A stretch of DNA of 64,000 nucleotides from Photobacterium sp. JCM 19050 (GCA_001310455.1 BAXG01000018.1:1-64000); one strand, 5' to 3'; positions 37,425 through 49,146 are shown, counted from the first letter of the stretch. Translations and numbers: made by a program. Notes: generated by a model from the letters alone, not told the origin.

Positions 37425-39110
37425 GTGAACATTGATGTTGTAGACCTTCTGCACCAAAACGATATCCTGTTGCTTTTTGTCACCCTTGCTATAGGTCTGA
37501 CTCTCGGAAAAATCCGGATTGGTACCATGCAATTCGGTAATTCAATCGGTGTATTGCTCACAGCCCTTCTTCTGGGTAATGCCGGGTTTTCTTTTTCTCC
37601 CGATGCCCTCAGTATTGGCTTTATGCTGTTTATTTTCTGCGTCGGTATCGAAGCAGGTCCTAACTTCTTCGGCATATTTTTCCGCGATGGCAAGTCATAT
37701 CTTGTTCTGGCCCTCACCGTCCTGATTACTGCGGTTGTCCTGACGTTGGTATTCGCCAAACATCTCCATATCGACTTTGGTATCGCTACCGGTATGATGG
37801 CGGGCGCACTGACGGCAACCCCGGTTCTTGTGGGAGCCAAAGACGCCTTGTCCAGTGGCTTGTCCAGCGATAAATTCGATCCCAATGCCATTGCCCACAT
37901 TGTAGACAACCTCAGCGTTGGCTACGCCATGTCATACCTGGTTGGCCTGGTCAGCCTTATTATGCTGGCTAAACTGCTGCCAAAATTACAAAAGCAAAAC
38001 CTTGAACATTCGGCGCAACAAATTGCATTGGAGCGCGGCCTCGGCTCTTCTGCACAGCGCAAGGTTTACCTGCCGATCATTCGTGCCTACCGTGTGGGCC
38101 CGGAACTGATTAAATGGATTGACGGCCGTAACCTTCGCGAGCTGGGTATTTACCGCCAAACCGGTTGTTATATCGAGCGGATCCGCCGTAACGGCATTCT
38201 GGCAAACCCGGATGGTGATGCTATCTTGCAGGAAGGCGATGAAATCGCGCTGGTAGGCTACCCAGACAGCCATGCTCGCCTTGACCCGAGTTTCCGCAAT
38301 GGCAAGGAAGTGTTCGACCGTGACCTGCTGGACCTGCGCATCGCAGACGAAGAGATTGTTGTTAAAAATGACAGCATTGTTGGCAAGCGCTTGTCTGATT
38401 TAAACCTGTCTGAATACGGCTGTTTCCTCAACCGTGTTGTCCGCGCTCAGATTGAAATGCCTTTGGATCACAACATCTTCATCGCGAAAGGCGACGTCCT
38501 TCAGGTAAGTGGTGAGCGCAGCCGCGTAATGGGTCTGGCTGAACGTATTGGTTTTGTGTCCATTCACAGCCAGATTGCAGACCTGCTGGCGTTTTGCTGT
38601 TTCTTCATTCTGGGCTCTGCGCTCGGCATGATTACCATGACCTTCGGGCATGTGACATTTGGCCTGGGTAATGCTGCCGGTCTTCTTATCTCCGGTATCA
38701 CGCTGGGTTTCCTGCGCGCCAACCACCCTACATTCGGCTATGTACCGCAAGGCGCACTGAATATGATTAAAGACCTTGGCCTGATGACCTTTATGGTGGG
38801 TGTTGGCCTGAGTGCAGGTGGGAACCTTTGGGAACATCTGGCACAAATGGGTTTGAAGATTGTTTTCGCCAGTTTCTGTGTCAGCGTCATTCCGGTGATT
38901 GTGGCTTATCTGGTCGGTGCCTATATCCTCAAGATGAACCGCGCGCTTCTGTTCGGGGCGATTGTCGGAGCACGTACCTGCGCACCGGCAATGGACATGA
39001 TCACAGAGTATGCCCGAAGCACTATCCCGGCACTGGGATACGCCGGTACCTACGCCATCGCAAACATCTTGCTGACTTTGGCCGGCACCTTGTTGATAAT
39101 ACTGTCGTAA
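37425..39110 (+). CDS. ybjL: Putative transport protein YbjL (AAE/AspT family)
   Basis: 561 residues from a GTG start, the YbjL length. It is built from two membrane domains of the aspartate-alanine exchanger type (residues about 10-165 and 385-560), separated by two cytoplasmic RCK_C/TrkA_C-like domains ([25 protein letters not shown] region and [17 protein letters not shown]). Signature repeats: [17 protein letters not shown] and [20 protein letters not shown]. Transport substrate unknown in this branch. No clear ribosome site precedes the GTG, so the start is less certain. A terminator follows. Confidence 0.87.
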   Translation: MNIDVVDLLHQNDILLLFVTLAIGLTLGKIRIGTMQFGNSIGVLLTALLLGNAGFSFSPDALSIGFMLFIFCVGIEAGPNFFGIFFRDGKSYLVLALTVLITAVVLTLVFAKHLHIDFGIATGMMAGALTATPVLVGAKDALSSGLSSDKFDPNAIAHIVDNLSVGYAMSYLVGLVSLIMLAKLLPKLQKQNLEHSAQQIALERGLGSSAQRKVYLPIIRAYRVGPELIKWIDGRNLRELGIYRQTGCYIERIRRNGILANPDGDAILQEGDEIALVGYPDSHARLDPSFRNGKEVFDRDLLDLRIADEEIVVKNDSIVGKRLSDLNLSEYGCFLNRVVRAQIEMPLDHNIFIAKGDVLQVSGERSRVMGLAERIGFVSIHSQIADLLAFCCFFILGSALGMITMTFGHVTFGLGNAAGLLISGITLGFLRANHPTFGYVPQGALNMIKDLGLMTFMVGVGLSAGGNLWEHLAQMGLKIVFASFCVSVIPVIVAYLVGAYILKMNRALLFGAIVGARTCAPAMDMITEYARSTIPALGYAGTYAIANILLTLAGTLLIILS

Positions 39111-39113
39111 ATA

Positions 39114-39143
39114 CTGAAAAACCGGCTACGGCCGGTTTTTTTG
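39114..39143 (+). terminator. Terminator after ybjL
   Basis: AAAACCGGC pairs with GCCGGTTTT around a TACG loop (39118-39139), followed by TTTTG. Confidence 0.85.
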
Positions 39144-39576
39144 TCCCCTTCACAACGATATCCCTTTGGATTGGGCAAATCTGTTCAACTGGCAGAATTC
39201 CAGAATCGTCACCTACTTGCTCTAGGGAATCTCATTTCTGCTCATTCAGACGGTTTAAACTCCTTCATCTAAAGGACGTGTTTATCCTTCGAATTTCTCC
39301 TGCCGGGAATCAATTTTGTTTCTCACAAGGCGGAAGAATCGAAAGATTACACCAATTGAATTAATTTGTTGGTCAGAGAAGACGCAGGAAAAATCATTCA
39401 GTTCAACGCGCGAGTTGCAGGTGCTAGTGGCGCTAACATCAAAACGAGCAACGAAGTAATGGATGATTTTAACCAGTCAGAATGGTCAATGAATGAGTCT
39501 GATTGGTATAAATACCTCCAGACCAATGAAAAGATCCAGAGGACAATAAGAGTATCCGTGAGAAGGTGATTGTTTT
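39144..39576. other. Intergenic stretch without a convincing gene
   Basis: Between the ybjL terminator and the repeat at 39577. The only frame of size (39366-39569) starts TTG, has no ribosome site and no family resemblance (MLVREDAGKIIQFNARV). It may be eroded coding DNA or spacer; nothing further is supported. Confidence 0.4.
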
Positions 39577-39666
39577 TATACCCAAACCACCTCAAGGTGC
39601 GTCATTCAGAGTGATTTCAGTGCGTTCAATTCAAGGAAAATACCTGAAGGAATGGCTGTTCCCTTT
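39577..39666 (+). repeat. 90-bp dispersed repeat, copy A (exact match to 63190-63279)
   Basis: Reads TATACCCAAACCACCTCAAG at its start and GGAATGGCTGTTCCCTTT at its end. Every base matches the reverse complement of 63190-63279. Here it continues past the shared part: AAATACCT pairs with AGGTATTT and TTTCAGTGCG pairs with CGCACTGAAA (to about 39703), forming a long interrupted hairpin. No coding capacity, so it is a MITE-like intergenic element. Confidence 0.85.
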
Positions 39667-39776
39667 CAAAGGTATTTGACACAGAAGTGGACGCACTGAA
39701 ACACTCCGGATGGGCGAGTTTGATTGGCTCTCATTCCGCGTTGCTGTTTCCCGGGTAGAGCGAAATTAGGGATACA

Positions 39777-39807
39777 AAAAAGCCGCTGAAATCAGCGGCC
39801 TTTTTGA
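39777..39807 (-). terminator. Terminator of pgsA
   Basis: GCCGCTGA and TCAGCGGC pair (39782-39799). On the minus strand TTTTTTGTAT follows; on the plus strand CTTTTTG. It lies 27 bases past the pgsA stop. Confidence 0.82.
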
Positions 39808-39833
39808 CATGTAGTTGAAGAACTTAGCATTAA

Positions 39834-40390
39834 TTACATATGTTCATCGGACAGCAAGTCATCTTTTGCGGCAAGCAGGTACTGGTACATGGACCAATAC
39901 GTCAGTGCTGTCGCCACATAAAGCAACACGTAACCCGCCAGAATAATTTCACCGTTCGGGCGCCACAACAGCAGCGTCAATGCCAGCATCTGGGTTGCCG
40001 TTTTAAATTTACCTACCCAGGAAACCGCGACAGAAGCGCGTTTACCCAGTTCAGCCATCCACTCGCGAAGGGCTGAAATAATGACTTCACGGGCTATCAT
40101 CGTCGCCGCTGGATGGTGATCCAGATGGAGTGGTAGTGTTCAGCAATAAGTACCAGCGCAATGGCGACCATGACCTTGTCGGCAACCGGGTCGAGAAACG
40201 CCCCAAAGCGAGTTGTCTGCCCAAGCGTTCTGGCCAGATAGCCGTCCAACCAGTCAGTAAAACCGGCAATAACAAACAGTAACGCAGTGACAAATGGCGC
40301 CCAGCTGTATGGAAGATAGAATGCGATAACAAAAAATGGGATGAGCGCGACGCGTAGCAGCGTCAGTATTGTTGGTATATTCAGGCGCAT
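39834..40390 (-). CDS. pgsA: CDP-diacylglycerol-glycerol-3-phosphate 3-phosphatidyltransferase (frameshifted)
   Basis: Joined product about 185 residues, normal for PgsA. It makes phosphatidylglycerophosphate for phosphatidylglycerol and cardiolipin. The CDP-alcohol phosphotransferase motif D-G-x2-A-R-x8-G-x3-D-x3-D is complete in [20 protein letters not shown] plus VADK. The frame slips near 40100 (CGGCGACGATG lacks one base), interrupting [20 protein letters not shown]. The break is likely a read error because the gene is essential in relatives. Order uvrY-uvrC-pgsA is conserved in vibrios and enterobacteria. Confidence 0.87.
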
Positions 40391-40435
40391 AGGATTTCGC
40401 TGGTAAATTTACAACAGGGCTATGTTGCCCGAACC

Positions 40436-42271
40436 TCAGGAGTGTTGCAATGAAGAATGGATTTTCTCCGCCAATGTTTTACTGATTCCAGGAACTTTGG
40501 CGATTTCTTCAACACTTGCCCGTTTAAGCTCCTGCAATCCGCCAAGATATTTAAGTATTGCCTGCCGGCGTTTCGGCCCGACACCTTCAATTTCCTGGAG
40601 AACACTTTTCTGCCGCGCTTTCGCTCTTTTCTGCCGGTGACCACCAATAGCATGGTTGTGACTCTCATCCCGGATATGCTGGATTAGGTGTAACGCCGGC
40701 GCATCTGATGGCAACGTAAAACTTTCGCCATCCACTTTTATCAACGTCTCCAATCCCGGTTTCCGGGTGGTACCTTTTGCGACACCCAATAGTAGTGTCT
40801 GCTTAGGCCAGTCAGCCATCAGTGGACGCATCACACTCCAGGCCCGGTTCAACTGCCCCTTACCGCCATCAATGAAAATAATGTCAGGGATTTTTTCTTC
40901 ATCCAGTTGCTTTCCGTAACGCTTTTCCAGAGCCTGCGCCATTGCCGCATAATCATCACCACCGGTAATTCCAGAGATATTGTAGCGCCGGTACTCGGGC
41001 TTAACGGGGCCATCCCGGTTAAATACCACACAGGACGCTACCGTCTGCTCACCCATCGTATGCGATATGTCAAAGCATTCCATGCGCTGAATTTGCTCTA
41101 GGTTCAGAGCTTCACACAGGGCATCAAAGCGTTGGTGAATGGTCATCCGGTGGTTAATTTTGCTGGTAAGGGCAGACAAGGCATTCGTCTGGGCCAATTT
41201 GAGAAAGCGAGCCCGAGTTCCCCTTGGCCTGCACTGGATCTGAATTTTACGGCCAGCCATTTCAGTGAGTGTTTCGCTGAGCAATTGCGTTTCCTCACCC
41301 AAGTCAACCCCAGCAAGAATGACACTCGGCAAGGTTCTCCCGTGCTCCTGTTGCAGGTAATACTGCCCGAGGAAACCGGAAACCAACTCCGCGAGTTGGG
41401 TATCGGCCGGCATTTTTGGAAAGTAACTACGGCTGCCAAGCACTTTCCCCTGGCGCAGAAAAAGAACGTGGATGCAAGCAACCCCGCTCTCTACCGCCAC
41501 ACCAACAACATCAAGGTCGTCATCACTGTCATGGGAAACAAACTGCTGTTCCTGAACCCGTCTCAATGCCTGAATCTGGTCCCGGTATTCGGCGGCCTTT
41601 TCAAACTGTAACGTCGCACTGGCTTTTTCCATTTTTTCCACCAGCAATGAAATGACCTGGCGATCCTTCCCCTGCAAAAACAACCGTGCGTGATTCACTA
41701 ATTCCGCATACTCGTCATCAGAAACATACCCCTCTACACAGGGGGCAGAGCAGCGGCCAATTTGGTACATCAGGCAAGGGCGCGTGCGGTTTGCATACAC
41801 GGAATCTTCGCACTGCCTGACCGGGAAAATACGCTGAAGTAAATGCAGACTTTGTCGCACCGCACCCGAATCCGGGTAAGGTCCGAAGTACTCACCTTTA
41901 CGGCGTTTCGCCCCCCGATGCATGCTCAATCGAGGGTGTTCATGGCTGGTCAGTAGAATAAATGGATACGACTTATCATCACGAAGCAGGACGTTGTAAC
42001 GCGGAAGGTATTTCTTAATCAGGTTGTGTTCGAGGATCAGCGCTTCGGTCTCGGTATGGGTTACCGTGACTTCTACGGAAGCAATCTGACGCACCAATGC
42101 ACGCGTTTTCTCACCCGGTACATTAATCCGGAAGTAGCTTGAAAGGCGCTTTTTGAGATCTTTGGCTTTACCGACATAAATCACCTCACCATCGGCATCT
42201 TTCATTCGGTAAACGCCGGGTTGGTGAGGGACAGTTTTCAGGAAACTTTTGGGTTCAAATGAATCAGGCAC
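40436..42271 (-). CDS. uvrC: Excinuclease ABC subunit C
   Basis: 611 residues, full length. Order: GIY-YIG nuclease domain ([20 protein letters not shown], residues about 20-95) for the 3' incision, a cysteine-rich link ([17 protein letters not shown]), a UVR motif (about 205-240, [19 protein letters not shown]), the RNase H-like endonuclease domain for the 5' incision ([20 protein letters not shown] and [14 protein letters not shown]), and C-terminal helix-hairpin-helix pairs. Acts with UvrAB in nucleotide excision repair. The gene is intact. It lies downstream of uvrY and upstream of pgsA on the same strand. Confidence 0.93.
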   Translation of the reverse strand: MPDSFEPKSFLKTVPHQPGVYRMKDADGEVIYVGKAKDLKKRLSSYFRINVPGEKTRALVRQIASVEVTVTHTETEALILEHNLIKKYLPRYNVLLRDDKSYPFILLTSHEHPRLSMHRGAKRRKGEYFGPYPDSGAVRQSLHLLQRIFPVRQCEDSVYANRTRPCLMYQIGRCSAPCVEGYVSDDEYAELVNHARLFLQGKDRQVISLLVEKMEKASATLQFEKAAEYRDQIQALRRVQEQQFVSHDSDDDLDVVGVAVESGVACIHVLFLRQGKVLGSRSYFPKMPADTQLAELVSGFLGQYYLQQEHGRTLPSVILAGVDLGEETQLLSETLTEMAGRKIQIQCRPRGTRARFLKLAQTNALSALTSKINHRMTIHQRFDALCEALNLEQIQRMECFDISHTMGEQTVASCVVFNRDGPVKPEYRRYNISGITGGDDYAAMAQALEKRYGKQLDEEKIPDIIFIDGGKGQLNRAWSVMRPLMADWPKQTLLLGVAKGTTRKPGLETLIKVDGESFTLPSDAPALHLIQHIRDESHNHAIGGHRQKRAKARQKSVLQEIEGVGPKRRQAILKYLGGLQELKRASVEEIAKVPGISKTLAEKIHSSLQHS

Positions 42272-42317
42272 AGCGACAATATTTCTGCTTGAGGTTTATC
42301 GACCCTTTTCAGAAAGC

Positions 42318-42961
42318 CTACAAACTCTCTGTATCAAGGATACCGTGTCGGATAGCCAGGTGAGTCAACTCTACATCGCCTTTGATTGAAAGCTTTTCGA
42401 AAAGACGATAGCGATAGCTGTTCACTGTCTTCGGACTGAGGTTCAGTTTCTCAGAAATATCGGTAACTTTCTCCCCTTTTGTAATCATCAACATGATTTG
42501 CAGTTCTCGCTCAGAAAGGTTTTTGAACGGATTTTCTGCTGCCGGAGAAAATTGGCTGAGCGCCATCTGCTGCGCAATTTCAGGAGAAATGTAACGTTGC
42601 CCGGAATGAACCTGGCGGATTGCATTAACCATTTCATCCGGCCCAGCACCTTTTGTCAGGTAGCCTGCAGCACCCGCTTGCATCACTTTTGTCGGGAACG
42701 GATTCTCTGTATGAACAGTCAGTACGATAATTTTACATCCGGGTTGGCACGGAGAATCTTCCGCGTGGCTTCCAAACCACCGATACCCGGCATATTCATG
42801 TCCATCAAAACGATATCGGCATGGGACTGGCGACACCATTTGACGGCTTCTTCTCCACTGTGGGCTTCCCCTACCACTTTAATTCCACGAACATCTTCTA
42901 AAAGACGTCTTATCCCTGTGCGAACCAGTTCATGATCATCGACAAGAAAAACACTGATCAA
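42318..42961 (-). CDS. uvrY: Response regulator UvrY/GacA (frameshifted)
   Basis: Joined product about 214 residues: a receiver domain (VFLVDDHELVRTGIRRLLED, phosphoacceptor Asp in VLMDMNMPGIGG) and a LuxR-type helix-turn-helix (LSERELQIMLMITKGEKVTD, NLSPKTVNSYRYRLFEKL). The frame breaks at 42731-42734: GTAAAATTATCG lacks one A of GTAAAAATT, splitting PDVKIIVLTVHT. The start is a TTG with GGAG nine bases ahead, as alignment to UvrY (MINVLLVDDHEL) requires. Partner of BarA/GacS; controls Csr small RNAs. Confidence 0.88.
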
Positions 42962-43893
42962 GCTATGTACTCCAAATATGAATATGGTTGCGCATTGTTC
43001 TGACAGGACTGCAGACCCATCGATCTCATAATACTTAAACTCACAGGTGGAAGTAACTGACAAAAGACGTGACTGTGCCACAACGCACGTTTTCTTGGAT
43101 TTCCACCTGTTAACATATAATTAACATTTAGCGTTCATGCAGCGTATATGCTGATTATATCACTCAAAACCTGTGCCCAATATATTATTCAACAGTAAGC
43201 ATTTTATTATCTATCTATACACCAAACAGCGACAGAGTCTGAGGTATAAACATAGATAATTGATACGTTTGAGTTGCGATCGATACAAAAATCCCAAAAC
43301 TCCAAGTTGTGTATTCACCAAGCTTATCTTTCCTTCCTGCTGACGTGAAAATCACAAGAATCAGAATAAAAATACATTTTGTGGGGATAGAAATTCATAG
43401 CACGTACTCTCGCACTAGTACTTCTACCTAAGCATTTGTTACTAGAAATGTAGTCCTTTCAACGCATAGTCTCTGAAACAAAATGTCAGTCGAAGGAAAT
43501 TTCTTACATGCTTCGATGCCCGACAATAGCCAGCTGTTTAAAATTTAAACACTGCCAATAACAAGGTTTTTTGCTTATTTAAGGTGCAGAAATAGCCCCA
43601 AAACGGTGAAGCACATTCCCTACCCCCTTCCTGAACACAGTAAAACCCGCAATGTATTCATTATGAAAACAAACTTTTTATATCTTCATAACAAATAACG
43701 TGATCCAGTCGACATCAGACCACTGGACGAAATACAAAGAATCTCTATACTCAGGAATGTTAATAAAATGTGTCTTTATCCGCTTTCGGTAAATATAGGC
43801 ACGTATATTGTATAAATAAACACAACACGCTCCACTTTGGTTGATCACAAGACAACCCTCTTACAACAACACAGGAAAATACAGGAAGGAAAC
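42962..43893. other. Long AT-rich intergenic region between uvrY and aapJ
   Basis: About 930 bases with no open frame that resembles a protein, no tRNA and no strong terminator. It must hold the divergent promoters of uvrY and the amino-acid transporter. I looked for NtrC and CRP palindromes and found none convincing. Short inverted repeats occur (TAGCACGTACTCTCGCACTA region near 43398; TTTAAAATTTAAA near 43536), but nothing I can name. A small RNA could be encoded here. Confidence 0.4.
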
Positions 43894-44916
43894 ATGACTA
43901 AAATCAAAGCGCTTGTCGCAGCAGTAGCGGCATCTGCAGCGCTGGTTACCATGCCAGCTGCAGCAAACGAGACCTTGGATAAAGTCAAGAAACAAGGATA
44001 CGTTAGCTGTGGTGTTAGTACTGGTCTTCCAGGTTTCTCCAACCCCAACGCCAAAGGCGAATGGGAAGGCATTGACGTAGAATTCTGCCAAGCGGTTGCA
44101 GCAGCCACGCTGGGCGACAAATCAAAAGTTAAATTTATCCCGCTCACTGCTAAAGAGCGTTTCACTGCGCTGCAGTCTGGTGAGATTGACATCCTCTCAC
44201 GCAACACCACCTGGACTCTTCAACGTGACACTACCCTCGGCCTCAACTTTGCCGGCGTTAACTACTATGACGGTCAGGGTTTTATGGTTAAAAAAGATCT
44301 GGGTGTGAGCAGCGCTAAAGAACTCGACGGTGCTGCTGTGTGTGTTCAGTCAGGTACCACAACGGAGCTGAACCTTGCGGATTACTTCCGTGTAAACGGT
44401 ATGAGCTACGAGCCAGTGGTATTCGATACCTCTGCACAAACTTCTAAGGGCTTCGAAGCAGGTCGTTGTGACGTGCTGACCACTGACCAATCAGGTCTGT
44501 ATGCTCTTCGCCTGAACCTTGCTGATCCTAGCTCAGCGGTGGTTCTGCCTGAGATCATTTCCAAAGAACCTCTGGGCCCAGTCGTTCGTCAGGGTGACGA
44601 CAACTGGTTCAACATTGTGCGTTGGTCTCTGATTGCAATGGTAAACGCTGAGGAATTCGGTGTGACGTCTGCAAACGTAGATGAAATGCTGAAATCTAAC
44701 GATCCAAACATCAAGCGTCTGCTGGGTCTGGATGGTCCAAAAGGTAAAGGTCTGAACCTGTCTGACGATTGGGGCTACCAGATCGTCAAGCAAGTGGGTA
44801 ACTACGGTGAAAGCTTCCAGCGCACAGTAGGCTCTGACTCACCTCTCAACATCTCCCGCGGTCTGAATGCACTGTGGAACCAGGGCGGCATCATGTATGC
44901 GCCACCAATCCGCTAA
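43894..44916 (+). CDS. aapJ: General L-amino acid ABC transporter, periplasmic binding protein
   Basis: 340 residues with a cleaved signal peptide (MTKIKALVAAVAASAALVTM then PAAA-N). It belongs to solute-binding family 3: VSCGVSTGLPGFSNPNAKGE, GIDVEFCQAVAAATLG, LTAKERFTALQSGEIDILSR and the AapJ-typical C-terminus FQRTVGSDSPLNISRGLNAL then WNQGGIMYAPPIR. It binds polar amino acids such as glutamate, aspartate or general L-amino acids and delivers them to AapQM. GGAAGGA precedes the ATG at 43894. First gene of aapJQMP. Confidence 0.9.
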   Translation: MTKIKALVAAVAASAALVTMPAAANETLDKVKKQGYVSCGVSTGLPGFSNPNAKGEWEGIDVEFCQAVAAATLGDKSKVKFIPLTAKERFTALQSGEIDILSRNTTWTLQRDTTLGLNFAGVNYYDGQGFMVKKDLGVSSAKELDGAAVCVQSGTTTELNLADYFRVNGMSYEPVVFDTSAQTSKGFEAGRCDVLTTDQSGLYALRLNLADPSSAVVLPEIISKEPLGPVVRQGDDNWFNIVRWSLIAMVNAEEFGVTSANVDEMLKSNDPNIKRLLGLDGPKGKGLNLSDDWGYQIVKQVGNYGESFQRTVGSDSPLNISRGLNALWNQGGIMYAPPIR

Positions 44917-44995
44917 TGGATTGAACTGAAATCTCGACATATGTATGGAGGCACTTTGTGCCTCCATTAAACCATGTAGGAACTGAGGTAGTTGT

Positions 44996-46206
44996 ATGGC
45001 TCCTAATAAAACTGCCCAAGAGATAATGTCGTCCGACCGTGCTCCAGATAAAAAGCAGAGCCTTCTATACAATCCGGTCTTTAGGTCTGTCGTTTTTCAG
45101 GCCTTAGCAATTGGTGGTTTGCTTTTCTTTTTCTACACGATCGTCAACAACGCGCTTGTCAATCTCGACGCCCGGGGTATTGAAACCGGATTCGACTTCC
45201 TTTCAGAGGAAGCAGGCTTTGGCATTGGCTTAACGCTCGTTGAATACGATGAAACGTTCTCTTACGGAAGAACGTTCGTTGTTGGACTCCTGAACACCGC
45301 GCTTGTTTCTGTTCTCGGAATCATTCTCGCGACAGTTCTGGGTTTTATCATGGGTATCGCTCGACTTTCCAGCAACTGGCTGGTGAGCCGATTCGCAGCA
45401 GTTTATATTGAAACGTTTCGTAATATCCCGCTTTTGCTCCAAATCTTTTTCTGGTACTTCGCAGTCCTCCAGGCACTCCCCTCTCCTCGCCAGAGTATGA
45501 GTCTCGGAGAAGCGATATTCCTGAATGTGCGGGGGCTTTATTTCCCAGCACCTGTTATGGGTGAAGGTGCGTCAGTTATTTTCTTTGCTCTTGCCGTGGC
45601 TGTGGTGGGTGCAATTCTTTACGCCCGCTGGGCAAAAAAGAAGCAAAAACTGACCGGAGAGCAAAGCCCGGTACTCATGGTTTGTACCGGATTGGTTGTT
45701 GGTCTTCCCCTTGTGACCTACTTTGTCATGGGAATGCCTATCTCTCTTGAGTACCTGTACTGAAGGGGTTTAACTTCCGGGGCGGTATCAGCGTCATACC
45801 TGAACTGGCAGCGCTTGTTCTGGCTTTGTCGATCTACACAGCATCGTTCATTGCCGAAATTGTTCGTTCGGGGATCAATGCGGTAAACCACGGACAGACT
45901 GAAGCTGCGCAGGCACTGGGCTTACCTCGCGGTAAAACACTGCGTCTGGTGGTTATCCCGCAGGCGATGCGAATCATCATTCCACCCCTGACCAGCCAAT
46001 ACCTTAACCTAACCAAGAACTCTTCACTCGCAATGGCAATCGGTTACCCGGATCTTGTGTCTGTGTTTGCCGGCACAACGCTTAACCAGACAGGTCAGGC
46101 GATCGAAATTATTGCCATGACAATGGCTGTTTATCTGACGCTGAGTCTGCTGACTTCACTGTTGATGAACATCTACAACGCCAAAATGGCTCTGGTGGAG
46201 AGGTAA
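44996..46206 (+). CDS. aapQ: General L-amino acid ABC transporter permease (frameshifted)
   Basis: Joined product about 403 residues. It has an N-terminal TM, a long periplasmic loop with GFDFLSEEAGFGIGLTLVEY typical of AapQ, and a permease core with the EAA loop (RSGINAVNHGQTEAAQALGL, PRGKTLRLVVIPQAMRIIIP). The frame breaks near 45754: GAGTACCTGTACTG lacks one C, and restoring it gives LEYPVLKGFNFRGG. Pairs with AapM to form the channel. The aapM start follows after 4 bases, so they are coupled. Confidence 0.87.
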
Positions 46207-46210
46207 GATC

Positions 46211-47309
46211 ATGGCAAATAAACATGAATTTCAACCAAGTCTTCCACCTCCTGCCAATACCGTCGGTGTTGTGGGTTGGTTGAGGAAGAATCTGTTTTCA
46301 TCCCCGGTAAACAGCATTGTCACCCTGATACTTGCCTATTTCGCAATCCAGGGGGTTACCTATGTTGTCAACTGGGCTTTTCTGAATGCTGACTGGGTAG
46401 GTTCTACGGGATGCCTGTACTCGGGAAGGCGCATGCTGGGTATTTATTAAAGCACGTTTTACCCAGTTCATGTTCGGATTTTACCCGGCAGCAGAACTGT
46501 GGCGCCCGAAACTGTTCTACGCAATGCTGGCGGTGTTTGTCGCTTTGTTGGCCTACGAAAAGACACCGCGACGCTTCGCGATCTGGATGGTCTTTGTCAA
46601 CATCTTCCCGTTCGTTGCCGGTGTGCTGCTCTACGGTGGTATGTTCGGGCTGGAAGTGGTCGATACCCACCTTTGGGGCGGCCTGCTTGTCACACTGATT
46701 ATCGCCATTGTGGGCATTGTGGTATCCCTGCCTATCGGTGTGGTGCTTGCGCTTGGCCGTCGTTCTGACATGCCGATCATCCGCAGCATCTGTACTGTCT
46801 ACATTGAAGTGTGGCGGGGCGTTCCGCTCATCACGGTGCTCTTTATGGCATCCGTAATGCTGCCTCTGTTTATGTCCGGTGAATCGGAAACCGATAAACT
46901 CGTTCGCGCGCTTATCGGTGTGGTCATGTTCTCTTCGGCGTATATGGCTGAAGTTGTTCGTGGCGGCTTACAGGCAATTCCGAAGGGACAGTACGAAGCG
47001 GCAGATGCTCTTGGCCTGAGTTACTGGAAGAAGATGGGTTTAATCATTCTCCCTCAGGCATTGAAAATTACCATTCCATCCATTGTGAACACCTTTATCG
47101 GCCTGTTTAAAGATACCAGCCTGGTACTGATAATCGGCATGTTCGACGTTCTGGGTGTCGGTCAGGCCGCCACGACGGATCCTGAGTGGCTTGGTTTCGC
47201 AACGGAAAGCTACGTGTTCGTTGCTCTGGTGTTCTGGATATTCTGTTTCGGTATGTCCCGTTACAGTATCTACCTGGAAAACAAGTTACACACTGGTCAT
47301 AAGCGATAG
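46211..47309 (+). CDS. aapM: General L-amino acid ABC transporter permease (frameshifted)
   Basis: Joined product about 366 residues. The AapM-type N-terminus (WLRKNLFSSPVNSIVTLIL then VVNWAFLNADWVGST) leads to a multi-span permease with the EAA loop VRGGLQAIPKGQYEAADALG then LSYWKKMGLIILPQALKI. The frame changes near 46407: TCTACGGGATGCC appears to have lost a CG pair from ACGCGGG, and restoring it gives STRDACTREGACWVFIKA, the family pattern. Forms a heterodimer with AapQ. aapP begins 18 bases downstream. Confidence 0.87.
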
Positions 47310-47327
47310 GAATCAGGGAAGGCAGTT

Positions 47328-48077
47328 ATGACAACAGAGACAAATCCTGTAATCCGCATTAAGGATATGAACAAATGGTATGGCCAGTTTCATGTGTTGA
47401 AAAACATTAACCTGGAAGTCACCAAGGGCGAGAAAATCGTCATTTGTGGCCCTTCCGGTTCAGGTAAATCAACCATGATCCGCTGTATTAACCGTCTTGA
47501 AGAGCATCAGAAAGGCCAGATTATTGTCTCCGGCACTGAGCTAACTGACGATCTCAAGAACATCGAAAGTGTACGCCGTGAAGTAGGTATGTGTTTCCAG
47601 CACTTCAACCTGTTTCCGCACCTGACTGTGTTGCAAAACTGCACTCTTGCTCCAATTTGGGTGCAAAAAAAGCCACAAAAAGAAGCAGAAGCCATTGCGA
47701 TGAAGTATCTGGAGCGGGTAAAGATCCCGGACCAAGCCAACAAGTTCCCGGGGCAGCTTTCCGGTGGACAGCAGCAGCGTGTTGCCATCGCCCGCTCTCT
47801 TTGTATGAGCCCAGAGGTAATGCTGTTCGATGAACCGACTTCGGCACTTGACCCGGAAATGGTGCGCGAGGTGTTGGATGTAATGGTTGAACTCGCGAAC
47901 GAGGGTATGACCATGCTATGCGTTACCCACGAAATGGGCTTTGCCAAGCAGGTCGCTGACCGGGTTATCTTTATGGATGCCGGTGAAATTATCGAGGAAA
48001 ACAACCCAACTGATTTCTTTGAAAACCCTCAGTCGGACCGGACTCAGCTGTTCCTCAGCCAAATCCTCCACCACTAA
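47328..48077 (+). CDS. aapP: General L-amino acid ABC transporter ATPase
   Basis: 249 residues, a GlnQ/AapP-class ATPase. Walker A is GPSGSGKST (about 44-52), the Q-loop lies in [14 protein letters not shown], the signature is [15 protein letters not shown] (about 144-158), Walker [14 protein letters not shown] and the H-loop [10 protein letters not shown]. It powers uptake through AapQM. The gene is unbroken and ends the operon; a strong terminator follows. Confidence 0.93.
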   Translation: MTTETNPVIRIKDMNKWYGQFHVLKNINLEVTKGEKIVICGPSGSGKSTMIRCINRLEEHQKGQIIVSGTELTDDLKNIESVRREVGMCFQHFNLFPHLTVLQNCTLAPIWVQKKPQKEAEAIAMKYLERVKIPDQANKFPGQLSGGQQQRVAIARSLCMSPEVMLFDEPTSALDPEMVREVLDVMVELANEGMTMLCVTHEMGFAKQVADRVIFMDAGEIIEENNPTDFFENPQSDRTQLFLSQILHH

Positions 48078-48092
48078 TACTTATCTGTATCC

Positions 48093-48126
48093 AAGAGGGG
48101 CGTCACGGAATGCCCCTCTTTTTTGC
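48093..48126 (+). terminator. Terminator of the aap operon
   Basis: AGAGGGGC and GCCCCTCT pair around 48095-48120, followed by TTTTTTG. It lies 18 bases past the aapP stop. Confidence 0.85.
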
Positions 48127-48353
48127 AACAATTCAATGCGTTGATACACGCATGTTTGGTATATTCCGAATATGCCTGTTGCACATTTTTCCGGGTAACA
48201 AGTATTTACAACTTATCAATAACAAACACGTCGCTTTTCGCTATGATTTTAGCTAAGACTGTTTGTGAAATTTAAGTGGCAGGCTTGAACCACATTGATT
48301 CAGCCACCATATTAGTCTTAATAGATTGGAACTAACCCTAAGGGGAGAGCGTT

Positions 48354-49019
48354 ATGAATCCACGTGTCGATTCTGGTTACCAAACCAGCGAAGGCGTACT
48401 GTCAACAAACCGCGTACTGCGTAATACCTATTTTCTGTTGGGTCTCACGCTGGCCTGGTCTGCACTCGTAGCCGGCACGGCAATGGCGCTGAACCTGCCA
48501 TACCCAGGCATCATCATCACATTAGTTGGTTTTTACGGTCTGCTTTTCCTGACCGAAAAGAACCGTAACAACAGCATGGGCCTGGTATTTACCTTCCTGT
48601 TCACCGGCTTCACCGGTTATACCCTGGGGCCAATCCTGAACATGTATATTGGTGCTGGTATGGGTTGGGCAATTGCACCAGCTCTGGGTGGTACAGCCCT
48701 GACGTTCATGGCATGTTCGGCTTATGCACTGACTACCAAGCGTGACCTGTCGTTCCTCGGCGGAATGCTGATGGCCGGTTTCGTTGTTTTGCTCGTCGGC
48801 ATGATTGCGAACATCTTCCTGCAAATGCCGATGATTTCACTGGCACTGAGCGGCCTGTTCGTGCTGTTCTCAACCGGTGCTATCCTGCTGACAACCCAAC
48901 AAATCATTCGTGGTGGTGAGACTAACTACATCTCCGCTACCATCACGCTGTACGTATCTATTTACAACCTGTTCCTGAGCCTGCTCCAACTGCTGGGCAT
49001 CATGGGCGGTGACGATTAA
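48354..49019 (+). CDS. yccA: Bax inhibitor-1/YccA family membrane protein
   Basis: 221 residues with seven membrane helices, UPF0005/BI-1 family. The N-terminus ([20 protein letters not shown]) and the end ([20 protein letters not shown] then [10 protein letters not shown]) are typical of YccA, which in E. coli modulates the FtsH protease. AGGGGAGAGC precedes the start. It lies just upstream of tusE, the same neighbourhood as in enterobacteria and vibrios. Confidence 0.9.
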   Translation: MNPRVDSGYQTSEGVLSTNRVLRNTYFLLGLTLAWSALVAGTAMALNLPYPGIIITLVGFYGLLFLTEKNRNNSMGLVFTFLFTGFTGYTLGPILNMYIGAGMGWAIAPALGGTALTFMACSAYALTTKRDLSFLGGMLMAGFVVLLVGMIANIFLQMPMISLALSGLFVLFSTGAILLTTQQIIRGGETNYISATITLYVSIYNLFLSLLQLLGIMGGDD

Positions 49020-49035
49020 TCGTCAAACTAGTTAT

Positions 49036-49065
49036 AAGAAAAGCACCTTCGGGTGCTTTTTCTTT
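49036..49065 (+). terminator. Terminator after yccA
   Basis: AAAAGCACC, loop TTCG, GGTGCTTTT (49039-49060), then TCTTTATC. A clear intrinsic terminator. Confidence 0.85.
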
Positions 49066-49146
49066 ATCTGGAATCCGGAAATGTTTTGCGTGTCCCCTTT
49101 CGCCACATTATTCTTTGCACCGAGTAACGTACCACAGAGGTAAAAC

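Noticed and set aside
39366-39569. 67-codon frame before the 90-bp repeat
   Set aside because: Starts at TTG with no ribosome site; composition and sequence do not suggest a real protein.
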